Positions 14,603 to 15,596 of a DNA stretch of 15,596 nt are shown here, piece after piece. Under the pieces are notes generated by a model. The model was given only the letters and a program-made list of their open reading frames with translations. It made no database searches and had not been told where the DNA came from. The position numbers and the translations under genes were made by a program. Source of the stretch: Bacteroidota bacterium (lineage in GTDB: Bacteria > Bacteroidota > Bacteroidia > NS11-12g > UBA955); contig CANFUB010000031.1 in assembly GCA_947450015.1 (NCBI GenBank), positions 1 through 15,596 of the forward strand. Direction: 5' to 3'. Every line of letters starts with the position of its first letter. Position 1 is the first letter of the stretch.

Positions 14603-14752
14603 ATGGAATTTTTAAAAGACATCTGGAACTTTATGAAGGAACGCAAGAAGTTCTGGTTATTGCCTATCATTATCATTTTACTTCTCTTGGGATTACTAAT
14701 AGTATTCGGTGGAAGCAGCGCTGTTGCACCTTTTATTTACACTTTATTCTAA
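14603..14752 (+). CDS. DUF5989-family small membrane protein
   Basis: This is a 49-residue protein, MEFLKDIWNFMKERKKFWLL followed by PIIIILLLLGLLIVFGGSSA and VAPFIYTLF. A short amphipathic, basic N-terminal part (1-17) precedes one long hydrophobic helix (18-36) and the highly characteristic SAVAPFIYTLF tail. The length, the F-L-x-x-x-W-x-F-x-x-x-R-K-K-F-W start and the APFIYTLF end match the DUF5989 family, which is commonly encoded next to NodU-type carbamoyltransferases and SxtJ-like proteins. Function is unknown; a membrane partner or scaffold for the carbamoyltransferase/SGNH unit is a guess. The gene begins 16 bases after the SGNH stop and ends 4 bases before the next ATG, so it is inside the operon. 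It is short enough to be missed by automated calling. Confidence 0.88.
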   Translation: MEFLKDIWNFMKERKKFWLLPIIIILLLLGLLIVFGGSSAVAPFIYTLF

Positions 14753-14756
14753 AGTC

Positions 14757-15128
14757 ATGAAAATTAACAACAAAACAAATGCGGCTAAAACCGTTCTAAC
14801 TATTTCTGTTGGATTTCTATTGATTTATTTAGTTACTAAATTGCAGTGGGCACTTCAAGTGGCATTTATCATAGGTTTAATTGGCGTACTTTCGGATTAC
14901 CTGAGTCAGAAGATTGAATATCTTTGGATGAAATTAACATGGGTGCTCAGTAAAATTGTTCCCAATATTTTGCTTGGGGCCGTTTTCTATATTTTTCTTT
15001 TTCCATTGTCATTGGTTTCGAAAATTTTTGGCAAAAAGGATAATCTAAAACTTAGGAATAAAAGTACTACAGTATTTGTTGAGACCAATAAGACTTTCGA
15101 CAAGCATTCATTCGAAAACCCTTGGTAA
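14757..15128 (+). CDS. SxtJ-family membrane protein
   Basis: This is a 123-residue protein when started at ATG 14757; an in-frame GTG at 14709 would overlap the DUF5989 gene and adds residues unlike the family, so it is rejected. There are two hydrophobic segments near the N-terminus (about 12-26 and 32-46), another at about 68-90, and a basic cytoplasmic-type tail with GKKDNLKLRNKSTTV (92-106) and the end SFENPW. The conserved middle pattern W-x-x-L-S-K-I-V-P-N and the final aromatic W are features of SxtJ-like proteins, named from the saxitoxin cluster and of unknown function. These proteins recur beside carbamoyltransferases and DUF5989 peptides in exopolysaccharide loci, which is exactly this context. 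Start is 4 bases after the previous stop, favouring translational coupling. Confidence 0.82.
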   Translation: MKINNKTNAAKTVLTISVGFLLIYLVTKLQWALQVAFIIGLIGVLSDYLSQKIEYLWMKLTWVLSKIVPNILLGAVFYIFLFPLSLVSKIFGKKDNLKLRNKSTTVFVETNKTFDKHSFENPW

Positions 15129-15186
15129 ACGTTCGATAGTTTCAGTTGGTTTCAATTACCAGATGATTATTTGAAAGATTATTTTC

Positions 15187-15202
15187 AATAAGGAGACTAA
15201 GT
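15187..15202 (+). promoter_or_regulatory. Strong Shine-Dalgarno site of the last gene
   Basis: ATAAGGAGACTAAGT immediately precedes ATG 15203, with AAGGAG about eight bases from the start. Such a good Shine-Dalgarno sequence is uncommon among the other starts here and fixes the start of the truncated glycosyltransferase gene. Confidence 0.75.
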
Positions 15203-15596
15203 ATGCAAAAAAAAATTGTTGTGGGTTATCTCACGTCTATTAATCCTATGGACAAAAGATCATGGTCGGGCACCTATTACAGGATGTTCAGAGCATTGGA
15301 GCAACAGTCATTTGAGGTTATTGCTCTTGGGCCGCTCCATCAGCCAAAATGGTTTCTCTTTTCAATGCGAATTCTTGATAAAGTAAAACAATTATTCTAC
15401 GGCAAAAATTTCAACAAACAACAACGTCTTTTAAAAAGCAAATACTTTGGATACCAATATAAAAGGATACTAGAGAAAAAGAACATAGATATAATATTTT
15501 CACCAGCAAGTTCTGCTGAGATTGCATTTCTCAATACCTCCATACCCATCTGTTATTTATCAGATACCTCATTTAGTCAAACGTATGAATTCTATA
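15203..15596 (+). CDS. GT4-like glycosyltransferase, 3' end missing
   Basis: The frame runs from ATG 15203 off the window edge; 131 codons are visible. The protein starts MQKKIVVGYLTSINPMDKRS, followed by WSGTYYRMFRALEQQSFEV and IIALGP-like text (actual V-I-A-L-G-P). The pattern of an N-terminal beta strand, S-W-S-G-T in place of the usual G-G loop, an R-M-x-x-A-L helix and a strand ending A-L-G-P is the N-terminal Rossmann half of GT-B family 4 glycosyltransferases. Later IDIIFSPASSAEIAFLN and IPICYLSDTSF (the strand leading to the acceptor-side cleft) agree with this. The expected role is transfer of a sugar from a nucleotide donor during surface glycan assembly; the donor site lies in the missing C-terminal half. 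It follows the SxtJ gene by 74 bases on the same strand and probably belongs to the same operon. A run of nine A residues follows codon 1. Confidence 0.75.
   Translation, partial: MQKKIVVGYLTSINPMDKRSWSGTYYRMFRALEQQSFEVIALGPLHQPKWFLFSMRILDKVKQLFYGKNFNKQQRLLKSKYFGYQYKRILEKKNIDIIFSPASSAEIAFLNTSIPICYLSDTSFSQTYEFY

Noticed and set aside
14709..14711. GTG as the start of the SxtJ-like protein
   Set aside because: It would overlap the DUF5989 gene by 44 bases and add residues that are only an out-of-frame reading of that gene; ATG 14757 gives the family-like N-terminus.
1..15596. Defence system, transposon, integron or prophage
   Set aside because: No transposase, integrase, nuclease, toxin-antitoxin or phage structural motifs were recognised in any of the real genes, and no terminal inverted repeats with target duplications were seen.

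Overview
The window looks like chromosomal DNA of a member of the Bacteroidota (Flavobacteriia, Sphingobacteriia or Chitinophagia-like). The DNA is AT-rich by eye. Several leaders carry the TAnnTTTG -7 element of that phylum, and most starts are preceded by A-rich leaders rather than Shine-Dalgarno sites. One giant secreted protein ends in a type IX secretion (T9SS) C-terminal sorting domain. No rRNA, tRNA, CRISPR array or intact insertion sequence was seen.

Layout. (1) Positions 1-1690, plus strand: two adjacent paralogous cupin_8/JmjC-like proteins, the first cut by the window edge; both keep the HxD...H iron-binding triad. (2) Positions 1702-4281, minus strand: three consecutive, diverged FkbM-family SAM-dependent methyltransferases. 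A small hairpin that contains both stop codons separates the first of them from the convergent cupin gene. (3) Positions 4498-9333, minus strand: one 1611-residue exported protein (signal peptide, FlgD-like segment, beta-propeller-like region, PA14 domain, tandem Ig-like repeats, T9SS tail), closed by a textbook intrinsic terminator with a 16-bp stem. (4) Positions 9334-9817: a 484-bp stretch without an intact gene, holding a hairpin and a start-less, coding-like 43-codon frame. (5) Positions 9818-11104, minus strand: a polytopic membrane protein resembling GT-C (ArnT/PMT-like) glycosyltransferases. (6) Positions 11105-11503: a divergent regulatory region with two candidate Bacteroidota promoters and an 11-bp inverted repeat. 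(7) Positions 11504 to the window end, plus strand: a tight operon of NodU/CmcH-type carbamoyltransferase, membrane-anchored SGNH hydrolase, a 49-residue DUF5989 membrane peptide, an SxtJ-family membrane protein, and the start of a GT4-like glycosyltransferase.

How it may fit together (inference). The right half reads as part of a surface or exopolysaccharide region: lipid-linked sugar transfer (GT-C), sugar transfer (GT4-like), and glycan decoration by carbamoylation and possibly acylation or deacylation (SGNH), with two small membrane partners of unknown function. The left half adds possible methylation (three FkbM enzymes) and hydroxylation (two JmjC/cupin-like enzymes), both common tailoring steps on glycans or small molecules. 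The most interesting points are the carbamoyltransferase-SGNH-DUF5989-SxtJ block, whose two small membrane proteins have no known function, and the unusual density of paralogous tailoring enzymes on the left.
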